A stretch of 64,000 nucleotides of DNA from Pedobacter sp. KBS0701. Lineage in GTDB: Bacteria; Bacteroidota; Bacteroidia; Sphingobacteriales; Sphingobacteriaceae. A program made the position numbers and the translations under genes. The notes beneath the pieces were generated by a model. The model had not been told where the DNA came from and searched no databases. It saw only the letters and a program-made list of their open reading frames with translations. The stretch spans positions 992,001 to 1,056,000 of the forward strand of contig NZ_CP042171.1 in assembly GCF_005938645.2 (NCBI RefSeq), in the 5' to 3' direction. Below are positions 17,826 to 27,388 of the stretch, piece by piece. Each line of letters starts with the position of its first letter. Within the stretch, counting starts at the first letter, position 1.

Positions 17826-18386
17826 TTAAAGTTTATCCAACTTAAAATAGCCCAAATGAATCTCATCTTCAGCTAATCCTGAAGATGGTTTTATTTCGAT
17901 GTGGTATTTCTGTTTGGCCTCTTCACTTAAAATATCCTCAATTTTATAAATATCATCTACATCGATGCCATATTTTTCGTCGATATGAGAATTGGCACCT
18001 TTTATCGAATTGGTTTTAAAAAATACCGTTTTCTTGGCATCCTGTATAGCTTTGGCCCTTTCATCATGAACCGATAGGACTATATGGTGCTGTTCATATA
18101 ATTTGTTGGATAAATAGCCCCCAAGGTTGATAAAGAACAATTTATGTAGCGATGGCGATGTATGCTCATCCCTTAATTTAATACTGATTCCATAATCATC
18201 AACTTTGGTTACTTCGCGCCAGCCATCAATATGCAGGCTTGTACCTGTTCCCGGCCAAAATGCCTTAATTTCGGGCACGAGATCTTTTAGCGAATGGGCG
18301 ATGCCGAAGAAATAGTCATGCTGCTCTACGTTTCTTTTTGGGGCTTTCGAGCCCAGTAAAATCATATATAGTTTTAAATCGTTCAT
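17826..18386 (-). CDS. DUF1543 domain protein
   Basis: 186 residues, convergent with the preceding gene (4 bp between stops). The LYMILLGSKAPKRNVEQHD N-terminus, with HDYFFGIAHSLKDLVP, is the DUF1543 signature, and a second similar half follows (HHIVLSVHDERAKAIQDAKK). No signal or membrane segment. Unknown role. Confidence 0.8.
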   Translation of the reverse strand: MNDLKLYMILLGSKAPKRNVEQHDYFFGIAHSLKDLVPEIKAFWPGTGTSLHIDGWREVTKVDDYGISIKLRDEHTSPSLHKLFFINLGGYLSNKLYEQHHIVLSVHDERAKAIQDAKKTVFFKTNSIKGANSHIDEKYGIDVDDIYKIEDILSEEAKQKYHIEIKPSSGLAEDEIHLGYFKLDKL

Positions 18387-18957
18387 AAGTTTAATTGTTC
18401 ACTGGTACATTAGCTCATTGGTCGTTCGTTCATTTAACATTGGTTGATTGACGCCAAACGCTCAACTCCTAACTCACTCATCTGTTAACAGCATTAATCA
18501 AAATAGGTTCTTGGAGTTTTGAGATTTTCTTTGTTTTTTTAACCACCGAGATCACAAAGAATAGCACAGAGGGCAAAGAGTTGAAGACAGACTCCAATAG
18601 AATGGTCGTCATTCTCGCGCAGGCGGGAATCTTAAAGCGCTTGCATTACGATTATTCATAAGTTTCCCTTGTTTCAAAGGCATTCATGAGCACTCCGTGG
18701 TTCCCAATCGAGTTGCGGATGACGATCTCTCACCGTCCACGATTCGCAAAAAAAACTGTCATTATATTGATTTTATAAAACAAATTATCCCTCAGGATGA
18801 CAACCACGAAAGAGTTTTACCCCATTACACAACTCCATGGCAATAAATTCCATCATCCCTCTTACATTTTCCATCATCATCGTACTTCTTCCGATTTTCT
18901 ACTTTATTAACAAACAAACAAAACAATTTTCCTTTTTTAAGATTGTATGAATTATAA
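18387..18957. repeat. 571-bp repeat-rich intergenic region
   Basis: No gene. It contains an operon-spacer-like stretch (about 18390-18480, CATTGGTCGTTCGTTCATTT-type words followed by CAACTCCTAACTCACTCATC), an interrupted copy of the 1552-1620 repeat (18607-18652 and 18699-18725) and an AATTATCCCTCAGGATGACA unit at about 18782-18801. The promoter of the downstream FAD protein must lie in its last 100 bp. Confidence 0.65.
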
Positions 18958-20661
18958 ATGGATACGAAAACAGCAAAAAAAAAAATTGCCATCATTGGTG
19001 GCGGCCCGAGTGGTCTGTTCATGTATAAAAGATTAGTTGAATCTAAAGCTCCCAACTTCGAAATAGAGATATTCGAACGTAAAGATTATTTAGGGGCGGG
19101 CATGCCTTATAGTGCTGAAGGGGCAAATGTAGAACACATTACTAATGTGTCTGACAATGAAATTCCAATCATATATAACTCCATTGAAGAGTGGGTGAAA
19201 ATTGCGCCAAAAGAGATTTTAAAAAAATTCGATATTGATGCCGATAAATTTAATGAGTATAAGGTATTACCCAGATTGTTTTTTGGCGAATATCTTTCCG
19301 CTCAGTTTAAGTTATTAAAAGATGTTGCTGAAAATAAAGGGATTAAGACCAATGTGCATTTAAATTGTGTAGTGGAGGATATTACCGATTTACCTGCCGA
19401 TAATCAGGTTGAGGTAAGTGTTAAAGGACAAGATAAAGCCCTTTTCGACCAGGTAATCATTTGTACCGGTCATAACTGGCCAAAAAAATATGAAGGTAAA
19501 ATCCCTCATTATTTCGATTCGCCATACCCGCCCAAAAAAATTGCGTTAGAACTAAACCACACCGTTGGCATTATGGGCTCTTCGTTAACTGCCATTGATG
19601 CATTAAGAACCCTGGCACGACAGAATGGAAAGTTTGCCGACAATGAAGATGGTACCTATTCTTACCAGTTAGCGAATAAAGGTTTTAAAATCGTTATGCA
19701 CTCCCGAAGTGGTTTATTGCCGGCCATCAGGTTTCATTTGGAAGATTCGCACCTTGGTAAAGATGAAACGTTAAGCAAGGCAGAAATTCATAAGAGTATA
19801 GCTCAAAATGGAGGTTTTTTACCCTTAGATTTTGTATTTGAAAAGAATTTTAAAGAGATGTTCATTGAAAAAGATCCTGTTTTTTATAAAAAGATCAAAA
19901 ACATGAATCTAGAGGAGTTCGTTACCGCAATGATGGACTACCGCGAAAAAATGGAACCATTTGATCTTTTCAAAAAGGAATATGAAGAGGCAGAAAAATC
20001 GATCGAGAAGAGGAAATCAATCTATTGGAAAGAGGCACTTGCCATTTTAAGTTTTGCGATGAACTACCCGGCAAAATACCTTTCAGCAGAGGATATGGAA
20101 CGTTTGCAAAAAGTATTAATGCCACTCATTTCCATTGTAATTGCATTTGTACCCCAAAGTTCGTGCAGGGAATTGTTGGCCCTGCATGATGCTGGTGTGT
20201 TAAGTATTGTAGCTGTTGGCGATGATGCCAAAGTAGAACCCTTAAAAACCGGAGGTGCAGATTACCATTACAAGGTGGATGATAAAAAGGTTACTGTCCA
20301 TTTCGATACCTTTATTGATTGCATCGGCCAACCGCATCTTTCTTTTGATGATTTTCCTTTTAAAAGCTTAATTACAGATAAGACCATAAGTCCGGCAAGA
20401 TTAAAATTCAAGTCTGCTGCCATCGGAAAGGAAAAAATGAAGCGTAATGATTTAGTGACCAAAAAAGGCAATGATTACCTTTTAACTGTTCCTGGTATTA
20501 CCATCAATGATCATTTCCAGGTAGTTGATGAGGCTGGGCAGGCGAATAATAGAATCTATATCATGGCCGTTCCGTACATTGGTGGTTATAATCCCGATTA
20601 TTCCGGAATCGATTTCTCTGAAGCCGCATCAGGAGCGGTGTTGGACCGTATTTTGAAATAA
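18958..20661 (+). CDS. FAD/NAD(P)-binding protein
   Basis: 567 residues. Dinucleotide-binding GGGPSG at about 14-19 within IAIIGGGPSGLFMYKRL, a second nucleotide motif at VGIMGSSLTAIDALRTL (about 201-217), and VIICTGHNWP near 165. The arrangement matches the FAD-NAD(P)-binding (NAD_binding_9) family often annotated as hydroxyacylglutathione-like or uncharacterised flavoproteins. Substrate unknown. It stands alone between a repeat region and a minus-strand peptidase. Confidence 0.85.
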   Translation: MDTKTAKKKIAIIGGGPSGLFMYKRLVESKAPNFEIEIFERKDYLGAGMPYSAEGANVEHITNVSDNEIPIIYNSIEEWVKIAPKEILKKFDIDADKFNEYKVLPRLFFGEYLSAQFKLLKDVAENKGIKTNVHLNCVVEDITDLPADNQVEVSVKGQDKALFDQVIICTGHNWPKKYEGKIPHYFDSPYPPKKIALELNHTVGIMGSSLTAIDALRTLARQNGKFADNEDGTYSYQLANKGFKIVMHSRSGLLPAIRFHLEDSHLGKDETLSKAEIHKSIAQNGGFLPLDFVFEKNFKEMFIEKDPVFYKKIKNMNLEEFVTAMMDYREKMEPFDLFKKEYEEAEKSIEKRKSIYWKEALAILSFAMNYPAKYLSAEDMERLQKVLMPLISIVIAFVPQSSCRELLALHDAGVLSIVAVGDDAKVEPLKTGGADYHYKVDDKKVTVHFDTFIDCIGQPHLSFDDFPFKSLITDKTISPARLKFKSAAIGKEKMKRNDLVTKKGNDYLLTVPGITINDHFQVVDEAGQANNRIYIMAVPYIGGYNPDYSGIDFSEAASGAVLDRILK

Positions 20662-20768
20662 AAATTCTTATTATTTTTGGTTAAAGCGTATAGATAGTAG
20701 CTAATTTTAGGGACTATCTGTACAAGTTCCTCAATACATTCGGTAAAGGCCGTGTTTTTAATTTACAG

Positions 20769-21395
20769 CTATTTGATGTGTTCCTTTATAAATACCTGAG
20801 GATTATAAAACCGTTCATTCAGTTGCGTATTATTAAAAGTTAACCAGCTTGCACAGCCATAATCATCAAATTTTTTCCTGATTTCCAAATGAAGATGGTG
20901 GTAATCGCCACCATACTTTTTACTTTCCTGCGGTGTAAATAACCTGGCTAGTTTCGTGTTTTGATCCACTTGCTGACCATTGCTTACATAAACTTCTTTC
21001 AGGTGTTTGTAGGAGGTAAACATCGTTTGGCCGTTAGGGAGTTTATGCTTAACCACCACAGTACGTTGATTTTCACCCAAATGTACAGAGCAAACTATTC
21101 CATTCGCCATGGCATAAACGCCAACGAGTTTGGTTTTGGGTTGGGTAGGATTGATATCAATGGCCGTATGGATATGGCCTTTAACGTAACTGTTGCGGTG
21201 ATCGCCAAAAATGCTGATGATCCTGATGTTATTTACTTTTTTTCGGTTAACCACATCAAAGGGTAGAAACCATTGATTGGCTGTTTTTGCAGGAGATGCA
21301 TCCGTGTAATAAGGTTTCCAACGATCACGGTCTTTTTCAATGGTTGGCGTTTCGAATAATAGCGTCGATAAAAAGATAAATAATAATGTTTTCAT
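20769..21395 (-). CDS. M23 family metallopeptidase (LytM-type)
   Basis: 208 residues with a short hydrophobic N-terminus (MKTLLFIFLSTLLF) suggesting export. The M23 zinc site is visible as HIHTAIDI (H...D) near 79-86 and HHLHLEIR (HxH) near 167-174. Such enzymes cleave peptidoglycan cross-links or regulate amidases. Monocistronic; a long inverted repeat (21468-21568) lies upstream between it and the siderophore genes. Confidence 0.88.
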   Translation of the reverse strand: MKTLLFIFLSTLLFETPTIEKDRDRWKPYYTDASPAKTANQWFLPFDVVNRKKVNNIRIISIFGDHRNSYVKGHIHTAIDINPTQPKTKLVGVYAMANGIVCSVHLGENQRTVVVKHKLPNGQTMFTSYKHLKEVYVSNGQQVDQNTKLARLFTPQESKKYGGDYHHLHLEIRKKFDDYGCASWLTFNNTQLNERFYNPQVFIKEHIK

Positions 21396-21467
21396 GCCGG
21401 GAGTAATTTAAGGCAAGATAATGTTTTTATTAATATAAACTATTTTTATAGTTTAAAAAAGTTAGAC

Positions 21468-21568
21468 CGTCATTGCGAGGAGGAACGACGAAGCAATCTT
21501 AATGCGGTCGCTAGTAGCGATATTTGTAAGATTGCTTCGTCGGCTGAAAAAGCCTTCTCGCAATGACG
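21468..21568. repeat. Long inverted repeat (CGTCATTGCGAG family)
   Basis: Outer arms CGTCATTGCGAG and CTCGCAATGACG and inner arms ACGAAGCAATCTTA and TAAGATTGCTTCGT pair over most of the 101 bp. It lies downstream of the last siderophore gene and upstream of the M23 gene, both on the minus strand, and could end the siderophore transcript. Confidence 0.8.
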
Positions 21569-21679
21569 ATCTTTTGTAATGGTGGCAGATGTTGCCATTT
21601 ACCACGGAGAGGAATTTATTTGATTTTTATAAAATCGTCTGGATTTACTCAAAGTCAGATGGTAACATCTGACTTCACA

Positions 21680-23491
21680 TTACACCAAAACATCTTCTTT
21701 CAAAGCCTCTGCCGCAGGATTAACCAAAGTGCCAATCAATTCCGGAACCGGAACATCGGTACTTTCGCTGTAACCATGCGTCAACAACCTTACCCTATTA
21801 ATGCAAACCCTGATAAATTCAGGTACAAAAAGGTCAAATTTTTCGAATTTTGAGGCTAATTCCTTGTTTTCCTGTTGAAATTCTAAAATTACATCAGCAA
21901 CCTGACGCCAGAACTGTTTTTCATCCATTCCAATATAACTGTGGAAAATATTGCCCAGATACCTGAAAACAGCGTCGAATATGCCCGAAAGGATGAATAA
22001 AGGCGCCAATTCGTCGTTAATTTCCCTCAAAACATCAACAAGGTCATTAGGTAATTTCGCTTTCGATTCTTCGGTTAATACAATTTCTTCTACAAAATCT
22101 TTAATGATAATCCGTTCGGGAACACCATTCTTCATTACCAGAATCGTGTTTTCACCATGAGGACTAAAGAAAAAGGCATGTTTATAGAAAATTCTTAATA
22201 CCGGTTTCAAATAAGCCGATAAATAAGCATTTAGCCAGGTTGAAGCATCTAATCCCGATTTTTCGATCAGGGCCTGTACCATGCTTTTACCATTGTCATC
22301 TACATAAAGTAAACTGGCCATCGTCATGATGTTTTCCCCTTCTAACAAGTAGTTTTCTGCACTTTCGCGCCAAATGGCACCTAAAAACTCCTGGTATTGA
22401 TACGGTGATCCCGGTATTTTACTATATTGGGGGTGCGTATAAGCTACGGTTGCCACTTCACCTAAAAGGACAACGCATGTTTGTTTCAGGTATTCATCAC
22501 CCTGTAGCATATCTTTTGCCCATTGGGTAACTTTTGGCGCAATGGCCAGTTTTTTTGGTGATAATCCCCTGAAAATGGAGGTGTTTAAAATAGAAATAGC
22601 CGTTTTTACATAATGTTTTTTAGGCTCACTTACATTAAAGAAGGTACGGATGCTGTTTTGGCACATGTATTCGTCGTTTCCAATGCCAACCGGAATAATC
22701 AGCTGATGGGCAATGTCATGCGCCAATTGTAATACAATTTTATTGTTCCACTGCCATTCATGAACGGGGACAAAGAAATAATCTTCAGGATTTAATTCCT
22801 GCCGGATCAAGACCTGGTTAAAATCGTGGACTTGTTTCAGGCAAAGCTCCTCATTGTAAAAAGAAAACGGAGAAATGCTTTCGATGCTTTTAAACTGTGC
22901 CCTTGATTTGTGGACGGCCAGCCAGGCCAATTGTGTTTTCTGCGCCGCTTCTGGTGCATATTTGCCCTGATCGCTGTGGTTAAAACCGATACGCCCTTTG
23001 TTTATAGTAGCCCATGGGTGACCGTCCATCTGGTGTTCGATGGTTTGGTAATCAGCATTGGCCAGTTCATCAGCGGTTAACCGGCCTTTTTCGTGGATAT
23101 AAGCATCAGCATATAAAGTATTTAACGTTTCTTCAATGAAATGGGCGAGTGTAAAGGGTTTAATGCCAAAAGTTTGCTGTAATTCGGTATAAAAGGCCGG
23201 CGCATTATTTACCGCTACACGCTCGCCGTTCACAAACTTTTTAATACTCTGTTTATCGATGTGCAGGTAATCCAAAGCACGCTGCTGACCCGAGAAAGTA
23301 TAATAAATAGTCTCAGTATCGGTAGCTAAATGGAAATTCAAAATGCCCTGCTCATTAGTATTTACAAGAGTTGGTTCTGCCAATTTTTCGTGCATCAGTT
23401 CCACGATTGATTTTGCAATATAGTTTAGGTTTACCTTGTCCCAAACTTCTTTTTTTAAAGGTTTTATATGATTGAAATTGTTGTAACTCAT
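21680..23491 (-). CDS. NRPS-independent siderophore synthetase (IucA/IucC family)
   Basis: 603 residues of the aerobactin-synthetase family, which joins a carboxylate to a hydroxamate amine using ATP. Seen in order: GHPWATINKGRIGFNHSDQG (ATP site, about 168-187), PVHEWQWNNKI (about 244), the SIFRGLSP motif, HGENT (about 457) and a C-terminal FhuF-like segment. Closest in layout to DesD/AlcC-type enzymes that finish hydroxamate siderophores. It is the last gene of the cluster, 79 bp after the N-monooxygenase, with an intervening repeat. Most likely catalyses the final condensation or cyclisation. Confidence 0.9.
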   Translation of the reverse strand: MSYNNFNHIKPLKKEVWDKVNLNYIAKSIVELMHEKLAEPTLVNTNEQGILNFHLATDTETIYYTFSGQQRALDYLHIDKQSIKKFVNGERVAVNNAPAFYTELQQTFGIKPFTLAHFIEETLNTLYADAYIHEKGRLTADELANADYQTIEHQMDGHPWATINKGRIGFNHSDQGKYAPEAAQKTQLAWLAVHKSRAQFKSIESISPFSFYNEELCLKQVHDFNQVLIRQELNPEDYFFVPVHEWQWNNKIVLQLAHDIAHQLIIPVGIGNDEYMCQNSIRTFFNVSEPKKHYVKTAISILNTSIFRGLSPKKLAIAPKVTQWAKDMLQGDEYLKQTCVVLLGEVATVAYTHPQYSKIPGSPYQYQEFLGAIWRESAENYLLEGENIMTMASLLYVDDNGKSMVQALIEKSGLDASTWLNAYLSAYLKPVLRIFYKHAFFFSPHGENTILVMKNGVPERIIIKDFVEEIVLTEESKAKLPNDLVDVLREINDELAPLFILSGIFDAVFRYLGNIFHSYIGMDEKQFWRQVADVILEFQQENKELASKFEKFDLFVPEFIRVCINRVRLLTHGYSESTDVPVPELIGTLVNPAAEALKEDVLV

Positions 23492-23570
23492 GGTATTAAT
23501 TTTTTATTATTGAGGAATGTTATAAATATAGATTTGTCATCCTGAGCTTGTCGAAGGACCAACCTAATGT

Positions 23571-24929
23571 TTAAGGCGTTTCGACAGGTTCAACGTGACA
23601 GTCCCGGATGAAACCCTGAGACTGTTTCGTAACCTCTCGCTCGCCATTTACGCTAAACTGCTGGAAAGCAATCCGTTTTTCTACCGGATAGATTTCGAAA
23701 CCTAAAATGGCGTTGACAATAGATGCATTGCGATATGCCCCCATACCCAGATCTGGTGTTACAAATCCATGCGTGTGTAATTCGGCATTTTGAACAAAGA
23801 TTTCGTTACCGTTTACATCAATGGCATAATTACGATGTACCTGAAAAAGTCCGTCTGCATTGCGTGCAATGCGGTCTATAATGGCTGATAAAAAGCCCGG
23901 TTCGTTATATTTGTATCCTGTAGCCAATACCACAGCATCTGTATCAACCGTAAAATCTTTTTCGCTTTCGGTGTGATAAAAATCAAGCTGATAGCTGCCA
24001 TCATTATTTAAGCTTAGGTTATTCAACTGGCAATTCGGCATGAGTTCGGCATTGATTTTTTCGCCGTCAACACTCAATTCGTAAAGTTTATCGAAAATCT
24101 GGTTAATCAGTTCGAAATTGATGCCTTTAAACAACGAATTCTGTTTGCTTAAAAGTTGTTTACGTTTTGCATCGCTTAAATTGTAAAAATGATCTACATA
24201 TTCTGGCGAGGTCAGCTCTAAAGTTAATTTCGAATATTCCATGGGGAAAAATCGGTCTGGACGGGTAAACCACTTCAGATTTAAACCATTCTCAGTTTCA
24301 GGCAAAAGATCGTAGAAAATTTCAGCGGCACTTTGTCCTGAGCCGATAATCGTTACGGTTTTTTGCTCCAATAAGGTCTGTTTAAACTTTAAATACTCTG
24401 AAGAATGTATCGCATGTTGATGAATAGTAGGATTAATAAAATCCGGTACTTTAGGTGCTGTGCCCGTTCCGAGTACGATTTTTTTAGCCAAAATGGTTTC
24501 AGTAGTACCATTTGCCTGATCTAACTTTTCGATCTGATAAATTCCATCAACATAATTTATGGTGGTCACTTTTTGCCCGAACTGGCAGTTTTGCAGGTGC
24601 GTAATGGCCCATTTACAATAGGCATTATATTCTTTGCGCAATACAAAAAAGTCTTCCCTGATGTAGAATTTATAAAGGCGATCGGTTTGCTTTAAGTAGT
24701 TTAAAAAACTGTATGGACTGGTCGGATCGGCCATGGTAACCAGATCGGCCATAAAAGGGACTTGTAAAGTAGCATCGCTCAACATCATGCCAGGATGCCA
24801 GTTAAATTCGTTCGCCTGATCTAAAAACAAAGTAGATAAACTGTTGATTGGGGCACATAAAGCGGCCAAACCTAAATTGAAAGGACCAATTCCAATCCCA
24901 ACAATGTCATATATTTTCTGTTCCTGCAT
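23571..24929 (-). CDS. Lysine/diamine N-monooxygenase (IucD/SidA/PvdA family)
   Basis: 452 residues. FAD motif GIGIGPFNLGLAAL at about 11-24, NADPH motif IGSGQSAAEIFYDLLPE near 195-211, and the C-terminal VVLATGYKY segment near 317. It N-hydroxylates a primary amine, here probably the diamine made by the upstream decarboxylase. The start overlaps the stop of the NIS-GNAT gene by one base. The last 14 residues (GFIRDCHVEPVETP) come from an intergenic repeat: the DNA 23571-23610 is the GTTTCGACAGGTTCAACGTGACA unit, so the original stop seems to have been lost into it. Confidence 0.9.
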   Translation of the reverse strand: MQEQKIYDIVGIGIGPFNLGLAALCAPINSLSTLFLDQANEFNWHPGMMLSDATLQVPFMADLVTMADPTSPYSFLNYLKQTDRLYKFYIREDFFVLRKEYNAYCKWAITHLQNCQFGQKVTTINYVDGIYQIEKLDQANGTTETILAKKIVLGTGTAPKVPDFINPTIHQHAIHSSEYLKFKQTLLEQKTVTIIGSGQSAAEIFYDLLPETENGLNLKWFTRPDRFFPMEYSKLTLELTSPEYVDHFYNLSDAKRKQLLSKQNSLFKGINFELINQIFDKLYELSVDGEKINAELMPNCQLNNLSLNNDGSYQLDFYHTESEKDFTVDTDAVVLATGYKYNEPGFLSAIIDRIARNADGLFQVHRNYAIDVNGNEIFVQNAELHTHGFVTPDLGMGAYRNASIVNAILGFEIYPVEKRIAFQQFSVNGEREVTKQSQGFIRDCHVEPVETP

Positions 24930-27388
24930 TATATTTCCTCCGTTTCAAATTGAGCTGTTTTCATCATGGCATAAGCTTTGGCTTCAGGAAATTTATCCCA
25001 GTACCAATCGCGGTAGCAGAAAGTTAAATTGGCCATTTTATAAGGCATTTGGATTACTTTCTCTAATTTGAAACCCAATCTGGTTACAAAAATGTGCATC
25101 GCACGGCTTTCCACTGCGGCTTCACCGATACATTTGCCTACTTCTGGCTGTTCGAAAATGAAATCCATCAAGGCCTGGCCGGTTTCAAAACTGAATTTTT
25201 TGTCCTTATCGGTAGGGGCAATCAATAAATGTGCTCCATAATCGGTAGTTAACGCTTCGTAGCAAGCCCCCACACCATCACGCATTGGCCAGTAAGGCTC
25301 TATGGTAAAAGTAGGTTCGCCATTGATTTCGCCGATAAAACTGTGAGAGGCATCATTCGGCAATAGAGTTCTGTAAAATAATTCCAGGCCTTTAATAGGG
25401 CCATCCATTTTCCAGATTGGTTTGGCATGTTCCTGGTTAAACCAGTCATGAACCATTTCCAGATCGCGGTCGATATTAAAAGGCCGGATGTTGATCGTTA
25501 CATTTTCCTTCGGGAAAAACCTGCTGTATAATACCTCATTGGTTTGAGGTTTGATCAGGTTTTCGGAGAAAAAATATTTAGACAGCGGATTTGGAAACTC
25601 ACGGTAAATGGCCGGATTATCAATGGGCGCACTAGCTTCATCAATGTTGCAAAGATTGGTTAATAAATTACCTTTTACTTCCCAGCTGCGGCGGTTGATG
25701 ATATAATCGACCAGTCCAGTGGTATCACTGTTTTCGAATTGTTTAAATTCAAGGTAAACCAGATCAATCAACGTTTTTTCATCAGCTAAACCATTACTCG
25801 CAATGGCATTTACTACACCTAAAATGTTGTTGATGAGTAGGTAATAGGTCAATTTAGGGATAATGTATTCGTTCGGTACAATCGAACCGCTTTCTGCTGC
25901 TATACCTGGATAAACTGCTTTTAGTTCCTCAGCTTTAGCGTCACTAAAGAAATAACCCTGGTTATCCCTGAAATAAAGTTTGGCAGGATAATAATCTTTA
26001 TCCAGTTCTACCATCACATTTTGTTGGTGGAACTCAAAAGCCATCCCAAAATTATTGTAAAGGCCCACAACCGGAGCTACACAAAGGTGGAGGTATTGTT
26101 TAAACCAGTTTACGGCCGTATGGGCAAGTGCTTTATTTTTACTGATGGATGCCTCCTCGATTACATGGACAATCCTTGGTTTTTGGCCCAATAAACCATC
26201 CTGACAAAGCGCCGCCAATAAACTTACATTTTTGCCAGCATCTTCCCCTTTGAAAGGATTATGTCTGATACTGATGTTAAATCCATCAATCGTTTCGCCC
26301 TGATAATTTACGGTAATAAACGCCGGGTCGGTAATAAATTCAATTTCAGGGAATTCTGCTTTGGCTGCCTTACCGTATGCTGTTTTTAACAATTTGCTTA
26401 CATCGTAACCCCGGTGAAGTTCCCTGACCAGGTTAACCCTTTCCGAGTTGGTTATTTTTACATGTAGCGAAAATTTTAGCATCCAATCACTCGATGCATT
26501 GTAAACCGTTCTTACGGAAGATGTTGGTGTGTACAATTCTCCGAAGTGCCCCAAAAAGAATAGCAGGTTTTCTTGCTGCATCGCTTTTACAGTAGGAAGG
26601 GCAAGCAGGTGTTGGGCCTCCCGGGGGTGCATGGGTACCACTTTATAATCCGGATATTGATCGAGCAAACTAATGATTTCTGCATGATTGCTCTCTAGCA
26701 ATTCCATTCTGAAAAGATCCGTCATATCGAAACCTTCTGCATTTTTCTCACTAATGTTATCTGCTGCGATTAAAAAATACGCCAGCTGAAACTTTCCCTG
26801 TGTTTCCGGTGAATATTTAAAAAGTTCATCTTTAGTGTTAAAACCAGATCTCCCTTTGGGTAGGGGATGGGCATTATGACCTAAAATTAAAGATTGCTCA
26901 GCCTCAATAAAGCTCATTTTTGCAAAATTTACAGGTTTTCCATTTTTTTTAAAAAACGATAAAAATGCTTCAAGGTTTTCTATGCTATTGGCCAAACGTT
27001 GTTTTACCAGACCGGCATCAACAGCAGTGAACTCCTGAGCACTAAATTGGGTGGCCATTTCCATAAACCTGTAAATAGTGATTGGATTAATGGCATCTGT
27101 ATCAACGTTCCTTTCAATTACAGGGAAATTAAATACGTGGCGGCCACTATCGGCATAAAATTTTAAAGGTGCGTATACTTCGAAACCAATGGCTGTAAAG
27201 TCAAACCTGATGTGCAAACGATCGCTTGTTGTAACCAGGTAATTGGCTAAAGATTCGTCATATTTAGGGATACCTGTATAACGGCTCCAGTTGGTAAATT
27301 CTCTACAATAACTGTTTAGAAGCGCATTGAAATTAGTTTCTTCTGAAATCTGCTGAAGCTTGATTGAGTCTAACGTATTCGTTTCCAT
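24929..27388 (-). CDS. Siderophore synthetase (IucA/IucC) fused to a GNAT acyltransferase
   Basis: About 819 residues from METNTLDSIKL; an ATG at 27416-27418 would add 10 residues. The first ~630 are an IucA/IucC domain: GHNAHPLPKGRSGF (about 171-184), VPMHPREAQHL, the TSSVRTVYNASSDWML segment and FEFHQQN. The last ~180 (from NVTINIRPF) are an IucB/RhbD-type acetyltransferase with HDWFNQEHAKPIW and FVTRLGFKLEKVIQMPYKMA. The fusion would couple N-acylation of the hydroxylamine with its ligation. It overlaps the decarboxylase by 56 bp and the hydroxylase by 1. A GNAT/NIS fusion (BibC) is known from the bisucaberin pathway, though the domain order may differ. Confidence 0.9.
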   Translation of the reverse strand: METNTLDSIKLQQISEETNFNALLNSYCREFTNWSRYTGIPKYDESLANYLVTTSDRLHIRFDFTAIGFEVYAPLKFYADSGRHVFNFPVIERNVDTDAINPITIYRFMEMATQFSAQEFTAVDAGLVKQRLANSIENLEAFLSFFKKNGKPVNFAKMSFIEAEQSLILGHNAHPLPKGRSGFNTKDELFKYSPETQGKFQLAYFLIAADNISEKNAEGFDMTDLFRMELLESNHAEIISLLDQYPDYKVVPMHPREAQHLLALPTVKAMQQENLLFFLGHFGELYTPTSSVRTVYNASSDWMLKFSLHVKITNSERVNLVRELHRGYDVSKLLKTAYGKAAKAEFPEIEFITDPAFITVNYQGETIDGFNISIRHNPFKGEDAGKNVSLLAALCQDGLLGQKPRIVHVIEEASISKNKALAHTAVNWFKQYLHLCVAPVVGLYNNFGMAFEFHQQNVMVELDKDYYPAKLYFRDNQGYFFSDAKAEELKAVYPGIAAESGSIVPNEYIIPKLTYYLLINNILGVVNAIASNGLADEKTLIDLVYLEFKQFENSDTTGLVDYIINRRSWEVKGNLLTNLCNIDEASAPIDNPAIYREFPNPLSKYFFSENLIKPQTNEVLYSRFFPKENVTINIRPFNIDRDLEMVHDWFNQEHAKPIWKMDGPIKGLELFYRTLLPNDASHSFIGEINGEPTFTIEPYWPMRDGVGACYEALTTDYGAHLLIAPTDKDKKFSFETGQALMDFIFEQPEVGKCIGEAAVESRAMHIFVTRLGFKLEKVIQMPYKMANLTFCYRDWYWDKFPEAKAYAMMKTAQFETEEI

